Of a stretch of 64,000 bases of DNA, positions 36,496-45,790 are shown piece after piece (position 1 is the stretch's first letter; the number at the start of each line of letters is the position of its first letter). The translations under genes and the position numbers were made by a program. This DNA is from Bacteroidota bacterium (GTDB lineage: Bacteria > Bacteroidota > Bacteroidia > Chitinophagales > Chitinophagaceae), in assembly GCA_028875875.1 (NCBI GenBank), contig JAGWUV010000004.1, positions 1 through 64,000 on the forward strand. The letters are read 5' to 3'. The notes beneath the pieces are model-generated. The model did not search any database. It was not told where the DNA came from and saw only the letters and a program-made list of their open reading frames with translations.

Positions 36496-37854
36496 ATGCT
36501 AAAAAAACTTCTGGTAAGTGCCGGCTGTTTTGCAATATTTTTTGCATCAGCCCAACAAACAAATGGCACACAATGGAAATCCCTTTTCAATGGAAAAAAT
36601 TTACAGGGCTGGAAAGCTTTGAATGGTCATGCTAAATTTGAGGCTGTTAACGGAATGATCGTAGGTACTACGGTTGCCAACGAGCCCAATTCTTTTCTTG
36701 CTACGGAAAAAGATTATGGTGATTTTATTCTTGAATTTGAATTCAAACTGGATGATAATATGAATTCCGGTGTGCAGTTCAGGAGTGAAAGCAATAGTGA
36801 TTACATGAATGGAAGAGTACACGGGTACCAATATGAGATCGATCCTTCGGCCAGAGCATGGACAGCAGGTATTTATGATGAAGCCAGGAGAGACTGGTTG
36901 TATCCCATGGATTATAATCCAGATGTTAAGCCTCTGTTCAAATTGCATCAATGGAATAAAGCAAGGATAGAATGTATTGGTAATTCCATGCGAACTTTTT
37001 TGAACGGAAAGCCTGCTGCCAATCTTGTAGATGATATGACTGCAAAAGGTTTTATTGCTTTACAGGTACATGCTATTGGAAAAGAGGACGTACCGGGTAA
37101 AAAGATCTACTGGAGAAATATCCGTATTCAAACTTCTAACATAAAACCATCTCCGTTAGATAATATTTTTGTTGTGAACTTGTTGCCCAACAGTTTGTCC
37201 GAACAGGAAAAGAAAAACGGAGTACAGTTGTTATGGGATGGTAAAACAACAAATGGATGGCGGGGAGCTTATAAGGATCATTTCCCTGAAAAAGGCTGGG
37301 AAATTAAGGATGGTGTGCTGAGTGTGCTTTCCTCTGAAGGCAAGGAGTCGTCTAACGGTGGTGATATCGTAACTGAAAAAGAATACAGAGCGTTTGTGTT
37401 GCAATTTGATTTTAAACTAACGGAAGGTGCCAATAGCGGAGTAAAATATTTTGTTACAGAAAATGAACACAATTCAGGTTCGGCTATAGGATTAGAATAT
37501 CAGGTATTAGATGATGCCCGGCATCCTGATGCCAAACTGGGTAGCATTGGTAACAGAACATTGGCTTCTTTATACGATATGATTCCTTCCATCAAAGAGC
37601 CAAGGGCAAGAAAGAAAATTGGGGAGTGGAACAGGGGAATGATCATCGCTTATCCCGATGGCAGGATAGAGCATTGGTTGAATGGTTGGAAGATGTTAGA
37701 GTATAAAAGAGGTACCCAATATTATTATGCCTTAGTAGCAAAAAGTAAATATGCTAAGTGGCCAAATTTTGGTATGGCCAAAGAAGGCCATATCCTTCTG
37801 CAGGATCATGGCAATAATGTTTCCTTCCGAAGTATTAAAATCAAAGAACTATAA
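36496..37854 (+). CDS. Secreted protein with two DUF1080 (3-keto-disaccharide hydrolase-like) domains
   Basis: ATG 36496 gives a signal peptide ([21 protein letters not shown]). Two concanavalin-like DUF1080 domains follow, about residues 25-220 ([18 protein letters not shown]) and 245-450 ([18 protein letters not shown]). Each starts with the family's LFDGK-x-GW motif and ends with an IRIQ/IKIKEL strand. DUF1080 proteins include 3-keto-glycoside hydrolases or lyases that act with Gfo/Idh/MocA dehydrogenases, and such a gene lies 19 bp downstream. A tandem duplication in one chain is less usual. The glycan is unknown. Confidence 0.87.
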   Translation: MLKKLLVSAGCFAIFFASAQQTNGTQWKSLFNGKNLQGWKALNGHAKFEAVNGMIVGTTVANEPNSFLATEKDYGDFILEFEFKLDDNMNSGVQFRSESNSDYMNGRVHGYQYEIDPSARAWTAGIYDEARRDWLYPMDYNPDVKPLFKLHQWNKARIECIGNSMRTFLNGKPAANLVDDMTAKGFIALQVHAIGKEDVPGKKIYWRNIRIQTSNIKPSPLDNIFVVNLLPNSLSEQEKKNGVQLLWDGKTTNGWRGAYKDHFPEKGWEIKDGVLSVLSSEGKESSNGGDIVTEKEYRAFVLQFDFKLTEGANSGVKYFVTENEHNSGSAIGLEYQVLDDARHPDAKLGSIGNRTLASLYDMIPSIKEPRARKKIGEWNRGMIIAYPDGRIEHWLNGWKMLEYKRGTQYYYALVAKSKYAKWPNFGMAKEGHILLQDHGNNVSFRSIKIKEL

Positions 37855-37873
37855 TCAAAAAACCTAACGCTTT

Positions 37874-39229
37874 ATGAAAAAATCACGCAGGTATTTTTTA
37901 CAACAAACAGCAATGGCAGGAGCCGGATTGATTCTTTCTCAAAAAGGATGGAGTGCTCAAAGTTACAAACGGATCATGGGTGCAAACGATCGTGTACGAG
38001 TAGGTGTAGTAGGCTTTTCCGATCGCTTTAGGTCATCCCACGTTCCTGCATTCATGCAGCATTATAAAGAACTCAATTTTGATATTGTTGCAGTTTCAGA
38101 TATATGGAAGTTGAGAAGGGAACAAGGCGTTGCCTTTCTCAAAGAAAAAATGCAACATGATATAACCGGGTTTGTAAATAACGATGAACTATATAGTTCT
38201 AATGCAGTAGACGCTGTTTTTATCAGTACTGCTGATTTCCAGCATGCTTTACATGCTATTGAAGCAGTAAAAGCAGGCAAGGATGCTTATGTTGAGAAGC
38301 CCTTTGCAGAAACTATGGAAGATAATAGGGCGGCGTTGAAAGCAGTGAAAGAATCTAATTCAATCGTTCAGATCGGATCTCAAAGAAGAAGTGGTGTTAA
38401 CTATCATGCTGCTGCTAATTTTATACAGTCTGGAAAGTTCGGAAATATTACAATGGTTGAGTTAACCTGGAATGTAAACCAGCCCGGTAGATGGAGGCGT
38501 CCGGAACTGGTAGCTAAATTAAAAGAAGAAGATACCGACTGGAAAAGGTTTATTATGAACAGGCCATATGAATCTTTTGATGCCAGGAAATATCTTGAAT
38601 TCCGTTTGTTCTGGCCATATTCATCAGGTATGCCGGGACAGTGGATGAGCCATCAGATAGATACGGTACATTGGTTCAGCGGGTTAAGTCATCCGCGTAG
38701 TGTTGTAGCTAACGGTGGTATATATATGTGGAAAGACGGACGGAGAAACTGGGATACTACAACAGCTGTTTTTGATTATGGAGATGATTCAAAAGGAGAG
38801 GGGTTCCAGGTTGTTTTTTCATCGCGTATGCATAATGGTGATGAGCATCCTTCTGAAATCTATTATTCCAATGGAGGTGAGCTGAACCTTATCACAAATA
38901 CAATTTCGCCTAAGGGTGGATTGCATGAGAAAGAAGCAGCGGCCATGCATATGAAGGCCAATCTTCTCCCAGAGCTGCAACTATCTTCTTTAGCAGAAAA
39001 AGTAGTGGCTTCTGCAAATACCGGAGCCGATATTCTTACCACAAACCATGTTCGGAACTGGATGGAGTGCGTTAGAAGCAGAAAACAGCCTAATGCTCCC
39101 GTTGAGGCCGGCTATCATCATTCTATTGCTACGATCATGGCGAATGCAGCAGTGCATACAGGGTATAAAGCCACGTTTGATGAAGCAACCCAAGAAGTAA
39201 TGGTGAACGGCAAAGTATTTAAGTATTAG
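37874..39229 (+). CDS. Gfo/Idh/MocA-family oxidoreductase with Tat-type signal
   Basis: NAD(P)-dependent sugar dehydrogenase-like protein, probably exported folded with its cofactor: the N-terminus has the twin-arginine pattern SRRYFLQQTAMAGAGL. The Rossmann domain starts VRVGVVGFSDRF, the conserved EKP appears in AYVEKPFAETM, and the C-terminal substrate domain runs from about residue 165. 451 residues. GH109 glycosidases share this fold and use NAD, so a glycosidase role is possible. Paired with the double-DUF1080 gene, suggesting 3-keto-sugar chemistry in the periplasm (inference). Confidence 0.87.
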   Translation: MKKSRRYFLQQTAMAGAGLILSQKGWSAQSYKRIMGANDRVRVGVVGFSDRFRSSHVPAFMQHYKELNFDIVAVSDIWKLRREQGVAFLKEKMQHDITGFVNNDELYSSNAVDAVFISTADFQHALHAIEAVKAGKDAYVEKPFAETMEDNRAALKAVKESNSIVQIGSQRRSGVNYHAAANFIQSGKFGNITMVELTWNVNQPGRWRRPELVAKLKEEDTDWKRFIMNRPYESFDARKYLEFRLFWPYSSGMPGQWMSHQIDTVHWFSGLSHPRSVVANGGIYMWKDGRRNWDTTTAVFDYGDDSKGEGFQVVFSSRMHNGDEHPSEIYYSNGGELNLITNTISPKGGLHEKEAAAMHMKANLLPELQLSSLAEKVVASANTGADILTTNHVRNWMECVRSRKQPNAPVEAGYHHSIATIMANAAVHTGYKATFDEATQEVMVNGKVFKY

Positions 39230-39241
39230 TATAAATTTATA

Positions 39242-40633
39242 TTAGGCATGAGCAATCTGATCAGTTAACTGTTCTTCAGGTTGCTCATGTTCTTCTTTTA
39301 AAATATCATGAACATATTCGTGTTTAAGGTGCTCGTATAATGAGTGCTTATCCACAATTATTGAAACGAAACTGGCGATCATTCCCGAAAGCATCAGGTG
39401 AAAGATAATATCATGCCTGTCGGTCATTTCAAGTACCAATATCGCAGATGTAAAAGGTGTTCTTGTAACTCCCGTAAGGAAAGCTACCATTCCCGCCAAT
39501 ATCAACAAATTTGTATTAGCATCAGTTTCATTAAACCAGCTAGCCATAACAGAACCAATACCAGCTCCGGCACTTAGTGCAGGTGCAAATACTCCACCGG
39601 CACCACCAGATGTAAAAGAAAGAAAGGAACCTGTTGCTTTTAAAATTGGTAAGTACCAGGGTAAGTGCTTATTGGCTGTGAATAAGGTTTGTGTCATCAG
39701 GTCTTTTCCTGATCCTAATACATTTTCATTGATAAAAACAGCCATTGCAGCTAAAATAAATGCAGCTCCGGCAACATAAGCAGGTGTTTTCCAGTCTGCC
39801 TTGAAACTTTTTTTCCATCGTAGCGCAACCAGCATCATTTTGCACATGAAACTACTGCCTAATCCTGCAACAATAGCAACAGGAATAACAGCTATAAATA
39901 TGAAGTGAGAAAGGTGATTCATGTTGGGATAGCCTAAGTATAAATAGGGGCCGGCCAGTGCATCGGCAGTTAATCCCGCTACAATTACACCCGTGAATAC
40001 TGCTGTTTTAAAATAACTGATATGTGTTTTAGTGAGTTCTTCAACTGCAAAAACAATTCCGCCTAAAGGAGTGTTAAATGCTGCTGCAAGGCCCGATGCA
40101 GCTCCGGTCATGATCATATTTTTCTTCGAAATTTTTGGCCACCATTCCGGCAAAAGCATATTTATTTTCCTGAAAACAGATCCGGCAATCTGAATGGTAG
40201 GGCCTTCCCTTCCTACTACTGCACCACCTAAGATCATCATACAACTGGAAATGGCTTTTACAATAATTATTCTTAGGCTAAGCAACTTGGAAATCTTGGC
40301 CTGGTGTTTTGGAGTGGCAATATCAATGGCTGCAATTACCTGGGGAATACCGCTTCCCCTTGAATAGGGTGCCCATTTTTTTACAACCCACCATGCGATA
40401 AGAAAAAAGATGGGTGAACAAATAAATAAAAGCCATAAACGGCCGTGATAAATTTCAGCAGCCATTTTTTCAGAATAGGCGAATAATCTTGCATATAAAA
40501 CGGCTAATAAGCCTGTTATGATGGAGGCTATCCAAAAAGGAACTGCTTGCAAAAAACCAATTTTTAGTTTTTCATTCCTAATACTATCAAAAATTTTTTT
40601 AAAGTACTGACGGATTCGTTTTGTAATTGCCAT
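39242..40633 (-). CDS. ClC-family chloride channel/antiporter
   Basis: Inner-membrane anion channel or H+/Cl- exchanger with about ten or more hydrophobic helices in 463 residues. The three selectivity motifs are present: GSGIPQV, GREGPTIQIAG (with the gating Glu) and GGVFAPALSAG. There is no CBS domain at the C-terminus, which instead is acidic and His-rich. It converges on the oxidoreductase gene with 12 bp between stops. Confidence 0.94.
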   Translation of the reverse strand: MAITKRIRQYFKKIFDSIRNEKLKIGFLQAVPFWIASIITGLLAVLYARLFAYSEKMAAEIYHGRLWLLFICSPIFFLIAWWVVKKWAPYSRGSGIPQVIAAIDIATPKHQAKISKLLSLRIIIVKAISSCMMILGGAVVGREGPTIQIAGSVFRKINMLLPEWWPKISKKNMIMTGAASGLAAAFNTPLGGIVFAVEELTKTHISYFKTAVFTGVIVAGLTADALAGPYLYLGYPNMNHLSHFIFIAVIPVAIVAGLGSSFMCKMMLVALRWKKSFKADWKTPAYVAGAAFILAAMAVFINENVLGSGKDLMTQTLFTANKHLPWYLPILKATGSFLSFTSGGAGGVFAPALSAGAGIGSVMASWFNETDANTNLLILAGMVAFLTGVTRTPFTSAILVLEMTDRHDIIFHLMLSGMIASFVSIIVDKHSLYEHLKHEYVHDILKEEHEQPEEQLTDQIAHA

Positions 40634-40797
40634 GGTTTAAGGTAGTGAAAATCAATTGTAGCGCAAAGCAATTGCAAATAATGAAGAACAACGGTTTGTG
40701 ATGGATTAGAACTTCATTAGAAGTTGTTTCTGTAAAAAATATCTGTTTACATTGGTTGTAATTATGAAATTTGTATTTGCCAAAAAATAAATGAAAG

Positions 40798-41496
40798 ATG
40801 GAAGAGCGTAAAATTTTATTGGTGGAAGATGAAAATAAAATTGCATTAACGTTAAAGAAAGGGTTATCTGAGAATGGATATTATGTAGAACTGGCATATG
40901 ATGGATTAATAGGTAAAAAACTGTTTTTATCGCATCATTTTGATCTCATCATTCTTGATGTAAACTTACCGGGGATGAATGGGTACGAGTTGTGTAAAAT
41001 CGTCAGAAGTTATAATCAGCAGGTACCCATCGTAATGCTTACGGCCATGAGTACAACAGATGATAAGATCGAGGGTTTTGATGCCGGTGCTGATGATTAC
41101 ATTATCAAACCTTTTGAGTTTAAGGAATTACTGGTTCGTATACGGGCTTTGCTGAAAAGAACAACCAATCAGCTTGTGCCTTCAGGAAACATTCTCAGGG
41201 TAGCAGATTTGGAAATGAATTTAGATAGTAAGGAGGTAAAAAGAAGTGATAAGAAAATTCCACTCACAGCAAAGGAATTTCAGTTGCTTGAGTATTTTTT
41301 AAGAAATAAAAACAGGGTACTTTCAAGAGCGGATATTGCCTCGAGTGTATGGGATATTGATTTTGATACGCAGACTAATGTGATTGATGTGTATGTTAAT
41401 TACCTGAGAAATAAGATTGATAAAAGTTTTGGGAGTAAACTCATCCATACCCAAGTTGGAATGGGGTATGTATTGAAAGAGGAAAACGAACGATGA
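40798..41496 (+). CDS. OmpR/PhoB-family response regulator
   Basis: Receiver domain residues 5-118 with phosphoacceptor Asp54 (LIILDVNLPGMNG) and Lys in DDYIIKPFE; winged-helix DNA-binding domain residues about 130-230 (LTAKEFQLLEYFLRNKNRVLSRADI and IDVYVNYLRNKID). 232 residues. Overlaps the sensor kinase gene by four bases. The signal is unknown. Confidence 0.95.
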   Translation: MEERKILLVEDENKIALTLKKGLSENGYYVELAYDGLIGKKLFLSHHFDLIILDVNLPGMNGYELCKIVRSYNQQVPIVMLTAMSTTDDKIEGFDAGADDYIIKPFEFKELLVRIRALLKRTTNQLVPSGNILRVADLEMNLDSKEVKRSDKKIPLTAKEFQLLEYFLRNKNRVLSRADIASSVWDIDFDTQTNVIDVYVNYLRNKIDKSFGSKLIHTQVGMGYVLKEENER

Positions 41497-42884
41497 AAAT
41501 TAAATACAGAATTACCATATTGTTTACGGCAGTAGTAACAGTTATTTTATTGTTGCTCTGTGTATCTGTATACTATTTTTCGAGTTTGAACAGGCAAAAA
41601 GATGTTAAGCGAAGATTGACCAATCGCGGACTTACGGCTATCAGTTTGCTTATTAAGGAAGGAAATAAAAGTAAAGAATTGCTAAGGCAAATTGATGCTA
41701 ATATTATACTGCCGTTTGAGGAGAAGGCATTGCTTGTGTATGATTACAATAACAATGTTTTGGTAGACTTTAAAGATGATACCACCAGTACCATTCACGT
41801 AACAAGCGAAATTCTTAACAAGGCAAAACTTAACGGAGATTTTTCTTACACTGAAAATATGCGTGATGTTGCGGTAGTAAGGTATGAAGATCAGAAGCAC
41901 CGCTACATAGCTATTGCCTCGGCTTACAATAAAGATGGATATGATAAGTTAAACGACTTGAAAATCATCTTACTTATTTCTTTTGTTTTTGGGGTATTAA
42001 TTAGCTTTTTCGTTGGCTTAATATTTTCCCGAAATCTTGTTGGCCCTATTCAAACTATTACAAACAAGGTAAAAGAAATTTCATCTCAGAATTTATCCAG
42101 GAGAATAGATCTTCGGGAACCCAAAGATGAACTATTCGAGTTGTCTTCCACCTTCAACGAGCTTCTAAACCGCCTTCAGGAAAGTTTTGAGATACAGCGA
42201 AGATTTATTGCCAATGCTTCTCATGAACTTTCAACTCCTTTAACTTCAATTTCAAGCCAGTTGGAGATTACACTGCAAAACGACAGGAATGAAGAGGAAT
42301 ATAAATCTATCATTCTTTCAGTATATGAAGATGTTAGAAATTTAACACAGTTAACACGAGGGTTGTTAGAAATGGCAAAAGCGAGTGGCACCTCTGACGG
42401 CATAGAATTATCACTGATACGGATAGATGAATTGCTGTTAAAATTGCCCTCAGAACTTCGTAAGGCTGATAATAAGTATACGGTAGATCTTCACTTCGAA
42501 ACATTTCCGGAAGATGAGGACATGCTGTATGTGTTTGGTAATATTGACCTATTGTATAGCGCCATAAAAAACATTGTTTTAAATGCATGTAAATATTCGA
42601 GAAGTAACAAGGCGGATGTATTTTTAGATTTTTCTGAAGACCAGTTAAGAATTAAAATTCTTGATGATGGCCCTGGCATTAAAAAAGAGGAAAGCGATTT
42701 GATTTTTCAACCTTTTTACAGAGGTGTTGATGTGAAGATTAAGCAGGGATTTGGTTTAGGTTTATCGCTTGCCTCCCGCATTATTAAGTTGCATAAAGGC
42801 AATATAGCTATTGAAGATCAGCAAATTGCAGGTACCTGTTTTGTTATTGTTTTGCCCATTGGGCGTAGCTTTCACGCAATTTAA
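41493..42884 (+). CDS. Sensor histidine kinase
   Basis: Membrane kinase paired with the upstream regulator. Two membrane segments (about 9-30 and 157-178) bracket a 125-residue periplasmic domain of no recognised type; a HAMP linker (about 180-232), HisKA with phosphoacceptor His244 (ANASHELSTPLTSI) and an HATPase domain follow (NIVLNACKYSR, ILDDGPGIKKEE, GFGLGLSLASRIIKLH). A terminator and the stress-protein gene come next. Confidence 0.94.
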   Translation: MKIKYRITILFTAVVTVILLLLCVSVYYFSSLNRQKDVKRRLTNRGLTAISLLIKEGNKSKELLRQIDANIILPFEEKALLVYDYNNNVLVDFKDDTTSTIHVTSEILNKAKLNGDFSYTENMRDVAVVRYEDQKHRYIAIASAYNKDGYDKLNDLKIILLISFVFGVLISFFVGLIFSRNLVGPIQTITNKVKEISSQNLSRRIDLREPKDELFELSSTFNELLNRLQESFEIQRRFIANASHELSTPLTSISSQLEITLQNDRNEEEYKSIILSVYEDVRNLTQLTRGLLEMAKASGTSDGIELSLIRIDELLLKLPSELRKADNKYTVDLHFETFPEDEDMLYVFGNIDLLYSAIKNIVLNACKYSRSNKADVFLDFSEDQLRIKILDDGPGIKKEESDLIFQPFYRGVDVKIKQGFGLGLSLASRIIKLHKGNIAIEDQQIAGTCFVIVLPIGRSFHAI

Positions 42885-43015
42885 TTTCACTTCTAATCAC
42901 TTTCTAATGCTAAACTAATGCCCGCTTAACAAGGGCTGATTATCTTGCACTCAGTTTATTAAACAACTCTCTAAAATTAAGTTTTCTCATATACTCAAGC
43001 AGGGTTAATTAAAGC

Positions 43016-43044
43016 GCCATCCTTTTCCAAGGATGGCTTTTTTT
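43016..43044 (+). terminator. Terminator after the sensor kinase gene
   Basis: Perfect stem GCCATCCTT / AAGGATGGC with a four-base loop and a T-run. The rest of the 237-bp gap shows nothing else I can support. Confidence 0.9.
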
Positions 43045-43121
43045 ACCTATTCTAATTCGAATCTAATTTTTATCTAATAGCCTGCTAATGTGGTGCATGT
43101 ATGTTTGTACTGCACAATAAA

Positions 43122-43967
43122 ATGCAATATTTCAAAAACATATTAATCCCCGTCAGCAATCTGGAAGAGGCCGTATTGGCTGCAGATAAGGCGATTGAAT
43201 TATACGCCGATGAAATGCATAGTATGCATTTTGTTAACGTACAGCCAAGAATCAACTGGGTTGCTGATCTATTTTCTTTCGCAAGAGAAAAAACTGGTTC
43301 GAAAAGTGTAAGTGCTATTGAAATACTGGCAACTTTAAAAGAGACTTTTTCGGCAAAAGCTCCGCATATTACAATTATCACACGCCAGATTTTTTCAGGA
43401 GGCTATACACAGGCCCTAATTCAATATATTAATGATAACGAGCTTGAATTATTAATTCAGCCTAAAAGAAAGAATAAAAAGATTTCACTTCCCACTTCAA
43501 GTATTAAAATTAATAAGCTTGTCAAGCAAACAGGTTGTGCACTTTTAACTGTTACGCCCAGTTGCTTACATCATCCCATAAAATCTATAGTATTACCTGT
43601 AAGTACTTTTATTCCAGAGAAGAAAATAGAGATGGCCTCGGCACTTGCCAGAAAATATAATGCTCATATCTACATCATTACCATTATGGATCTTAATGAT
43701 GAGGATTCTAAAACAATTGCTGATGCTTTTTATTTAACATATAAACGATTAAAGGATTACGGTCATTCGCCTCAGTATAAAGTTTTGTCGGGCAATCATT
43801 CTGCAGATCTTTTATTAAGATATGCCAACCAGGTTAAAGCAGATATGATCTTGCTAAACCCAGGTAAAGAAACTTCCATTCCCGGTGTGATGAATAAAAC
43901 GATTGTTGATTTATTAAACCCTTTATCACACTTGCATATACTTACTTTAAAACCAGGTATTGTGTAA
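43122..43967 (+). CDS. Universal stress protein (UspA) family protein
   Basis: Two UspA-like halves: the first starts MQYFKNILIPVSNLEEAVLAA, the second about residue 140 with IKSIVLPVSTF. The nucleotide-binding glycine loop is poor in both halves (for example LNPGKETSIPGVMNK), so ATP binding is doubtful. 281 residues from ATG 43122; an ATG at 43101 is in the same frame but overlaps a TATGTTTG sequence that could be a -7 promoter box. Cytoplasmic; role unknown, possibly linked to the two-component pair before it. Confidence 0.8.
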   Translation: MQYFKNILIPVSNLEEAVLAADKAIELYADEMHSMHFVNVQPRINWVADLFSFAREKTGSKSVSAIEILATLKETFSAKAPHITIITRQIFSGGYTQALIQYINDNELELLIQPKRKNKKISLPTSSIKINKLVKQTGCALLTVTPSCLHHPIKSIVLPVSTFIPEKKIEMASALARKYNAHIYIITIMDLNDEDSKTIADAFYLTYKRLKDYGHSPQYKVLSGNHSADLLLRYANQVKADMILLNPGKETSIPGVMNKTIVDLLNPLSHLHILTLKPGIV

Positions 43968-43988
43968 TTGCTAAAACTTTATTGCCAA

Positions 43989-45614
43989 ATGAAAATGAAA
44001 CTTTACAAGATTGTGTTATTTGCAGCATGTGCATTGCCGGTAGGGGTGCATGCACAGTCATTAGAAGATGGTAAGAAAATGTTTATGTACGAACGTTATA
44101 ACAGTGCAAGGCAAATTTTTGCTGATCTTACATCGCATAATGCAAATGATCCTGCTGCATGGTATTGGTTAATTAGAACAGATGCAGAGTTGAAAGATAG
44201 TGCTGCCGCAAGAAAACATCGCCAGGAAGTGCCGGCAGCTATTGTTTCCAATTCTCTGATACAGGTTACGGACGGTTTTCTTGCATTGGAGACTGGCGAT
44301 TCGGTAACTGCTCAAAAAGATTTTCAATCTGCTATTGGAACACAAAGAAAAAAGGATCCCGAAATTTTAGAAGCTGTGGCAGAAAGTAACATCGCTTCTG
44401 TAAAAGGAAATTTACAATATGCCATCAATTTATTGCAAGAGGCTGCAAAAAAAGACAAGAAAAATCCAGCTCTTTATTGTGCCATTGGAGATGCGTATAG
44501 AATGATGTATAATGGTTCAGAGGCATTCAGAGCCTATCAGCAGGCGATGGATATTGATAAAAATTATGCTGATGCTTATTATAAGGCTGGAAAAATTTAC
44601 CAGTCGCAGAATAACGTAGATATTTTTACTGAGTATTACAATAAAGCAATTGCAGCAGATGCTCATTTTGCCCCGGTGTATTACCAGTTATACTATTACT
44701 ATTATTATCACGATTTGACTAAAGCTGCTGAGAATCTCAACAATTTTATAGCGAATAGTGATAAAGATATTCAAAACAATTACAGGCTGATGGATATGTA
44801 TTATCTCCAAAAGAAATATCCAGAAGCAATTGCAATGGGTAAACAAATTGAACAGCAAACACCTAACGATATTAAACCTCGCATGTACAAACTGTTTGCT
44901 TACAGCTATTTTGATACCAATCAATATGCAGATGCGGAGACGAATATGAAAAAATACTTGTCTTTAGAACAAGACAGTAACCTCATTGCAAAAGATTTTG
45001 ATTTAATGGCCAGGGTTTGCGATAAAACAAATAGGCAGGATGAAGCTGCTGATTGGTATAGCAAGGCTTTTGCCAGGGAGAAGGACTCTACTCATTTATT
45101 GGAATATGCCAAGAAACTTGCTGCAACTTATACTAAGGAAAAAAATTATCATGAGCAGGCGTATTGGTTAGGTAAAGTATATCAGTTAAATAAAGCTGCT
45201 ACTAATGTTGATCTTTTTTACTGGGGGGTAGCAGCGTATAAGGCAAAAGAATATGCAAATGCGGATAGCGTATTTGCTAGGTACACAACTAAATATCCTG
45301 ACCAGGTATTTGGTTATTATTGGCGTGCAAGAAGCAATGCTGCGATAGATACAGCAATGGAAACCGGTATTGCAATTCCCCATTATCAAAAAATGATTGA
45401 AGTAATTGGTAAGGATACAGCCAACACAAATAATAGAAAATGGTTGATACAGGCTTATGGTTATCTCGCTGCTTACAAGGCCAACAAAGAAAAACAGTAT
45501 AATGAAGCATTGGATTATTATGAAAGGGTTTTAGCGCTTGATCCCAAAAATGAAGAAGCTGAAAAGTATAAAGAAGTGCTGGAGAAAATGATAGAAGCGA
45601 AACAAGTGAATTAA
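43989..45614 (+). CDS. Secreted TPR-repeat protein
   Basis: ATG 43989 gives a signal peptide (MKMKLYKIVLFAACALPVGVHAQ). Multiple tetratricopeptide helices run through the 541 residues: clear units around DPAAWYWLIRTDAEL, NPALYCAIGDAYRMMY, NYADAYYKAGKIYQSQN and a last unit NEALDYYERVLALDPKNEEA. Such proteins act as periplasmic or outer-membrane scaffolds in Bacteroidota; no specific partner is visible. 21 bp after the stress-protein gene, so likely in the same unit, and followed by a terminator. Confidence 0.85.
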   Translation: MKMKLYKIVLFAACALPVGVHAQSLEDGKKMFMYERYNSARQIFADLTSHNANDPAAWYWLIRTDAELKDSAAARKHRQEVPAAIVSNSLIQVTDGFLALETGDSVTAQKDFQSAIGTQRKKDPEILEAVAESNIASVKGNLQYAINLLQEAAKKDKKNPALYCAIGDAYRMMYNGSEAFRAYQQAMDIDKNYADAYYKAGKIYQSQNNVDIFTEYYNKAIAADAHFAPVYYQLYYYYYYHDLTKAAENLNNFIANSDKDIQNNYRLMDMYYLQKKYPEAIAMGKQIEQQTPNDIKPRMYKLFAYSYFDTNQYADAETNMKKYLSLEQDSNLIAKDFDLMARVCDKTNRQDEAADWYSKAFAREKDSTHLLEYAKKLAATYTKEKNYHEQAYWLGKVYQLNKAATNVDLFYWGVAAYKAKEYANADSVFARYTTKYPDQVFGYYWRARSNAAIDTAMETGIAIPHYQKMIEVIGKDTANTNNRKWLIQAYGYLAAYKANKEKQYNEALDYYERVLALDPKNEEAEKYKEVLEKMIEAKQVN

Positions 45615-45651
45615 ATATAGCTTTAGGGTGTTAGATTTTCTAATTACAATG

Positions 45652-45683
45652 GCCGGAAGATTCTTCTTCTGGCTTTCTTTTTT
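45652..45683 (+). terminator. Terminator after the TPR-protein gene
   Basis: Stem GCCGGAAGA / TCTTCTGGC (one G-T pair), then a T-rich run. It isolates the following regulator gene. Confidence 0.82.
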
Positions 45684-45790
45684 ATATATTCAAATCCATG
45701 GAAATTAAAATAGCTGGCAGCACAGATCAGAACAGGTTGTTAGCGTAAATAGCTTATTTTGCAAATTACCCAACATCAGCTGTGCTTACC

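Noticed and set aside
43100-43107. TATGTTTG as a Bacteroidota -7 promoter box for the stress-protein gene
   Set aside because: It matches TAnnTTTG, but no -33 element is seen upstream and the leader would be only a few bases long; used only as a hint for the start choice.
45741-45790. TTACCC-like words before the HTCS gene as an autoregulatory direct repeat
   Set aside because: Spacing is not 22 bp and similarity to the other repeats is too low.
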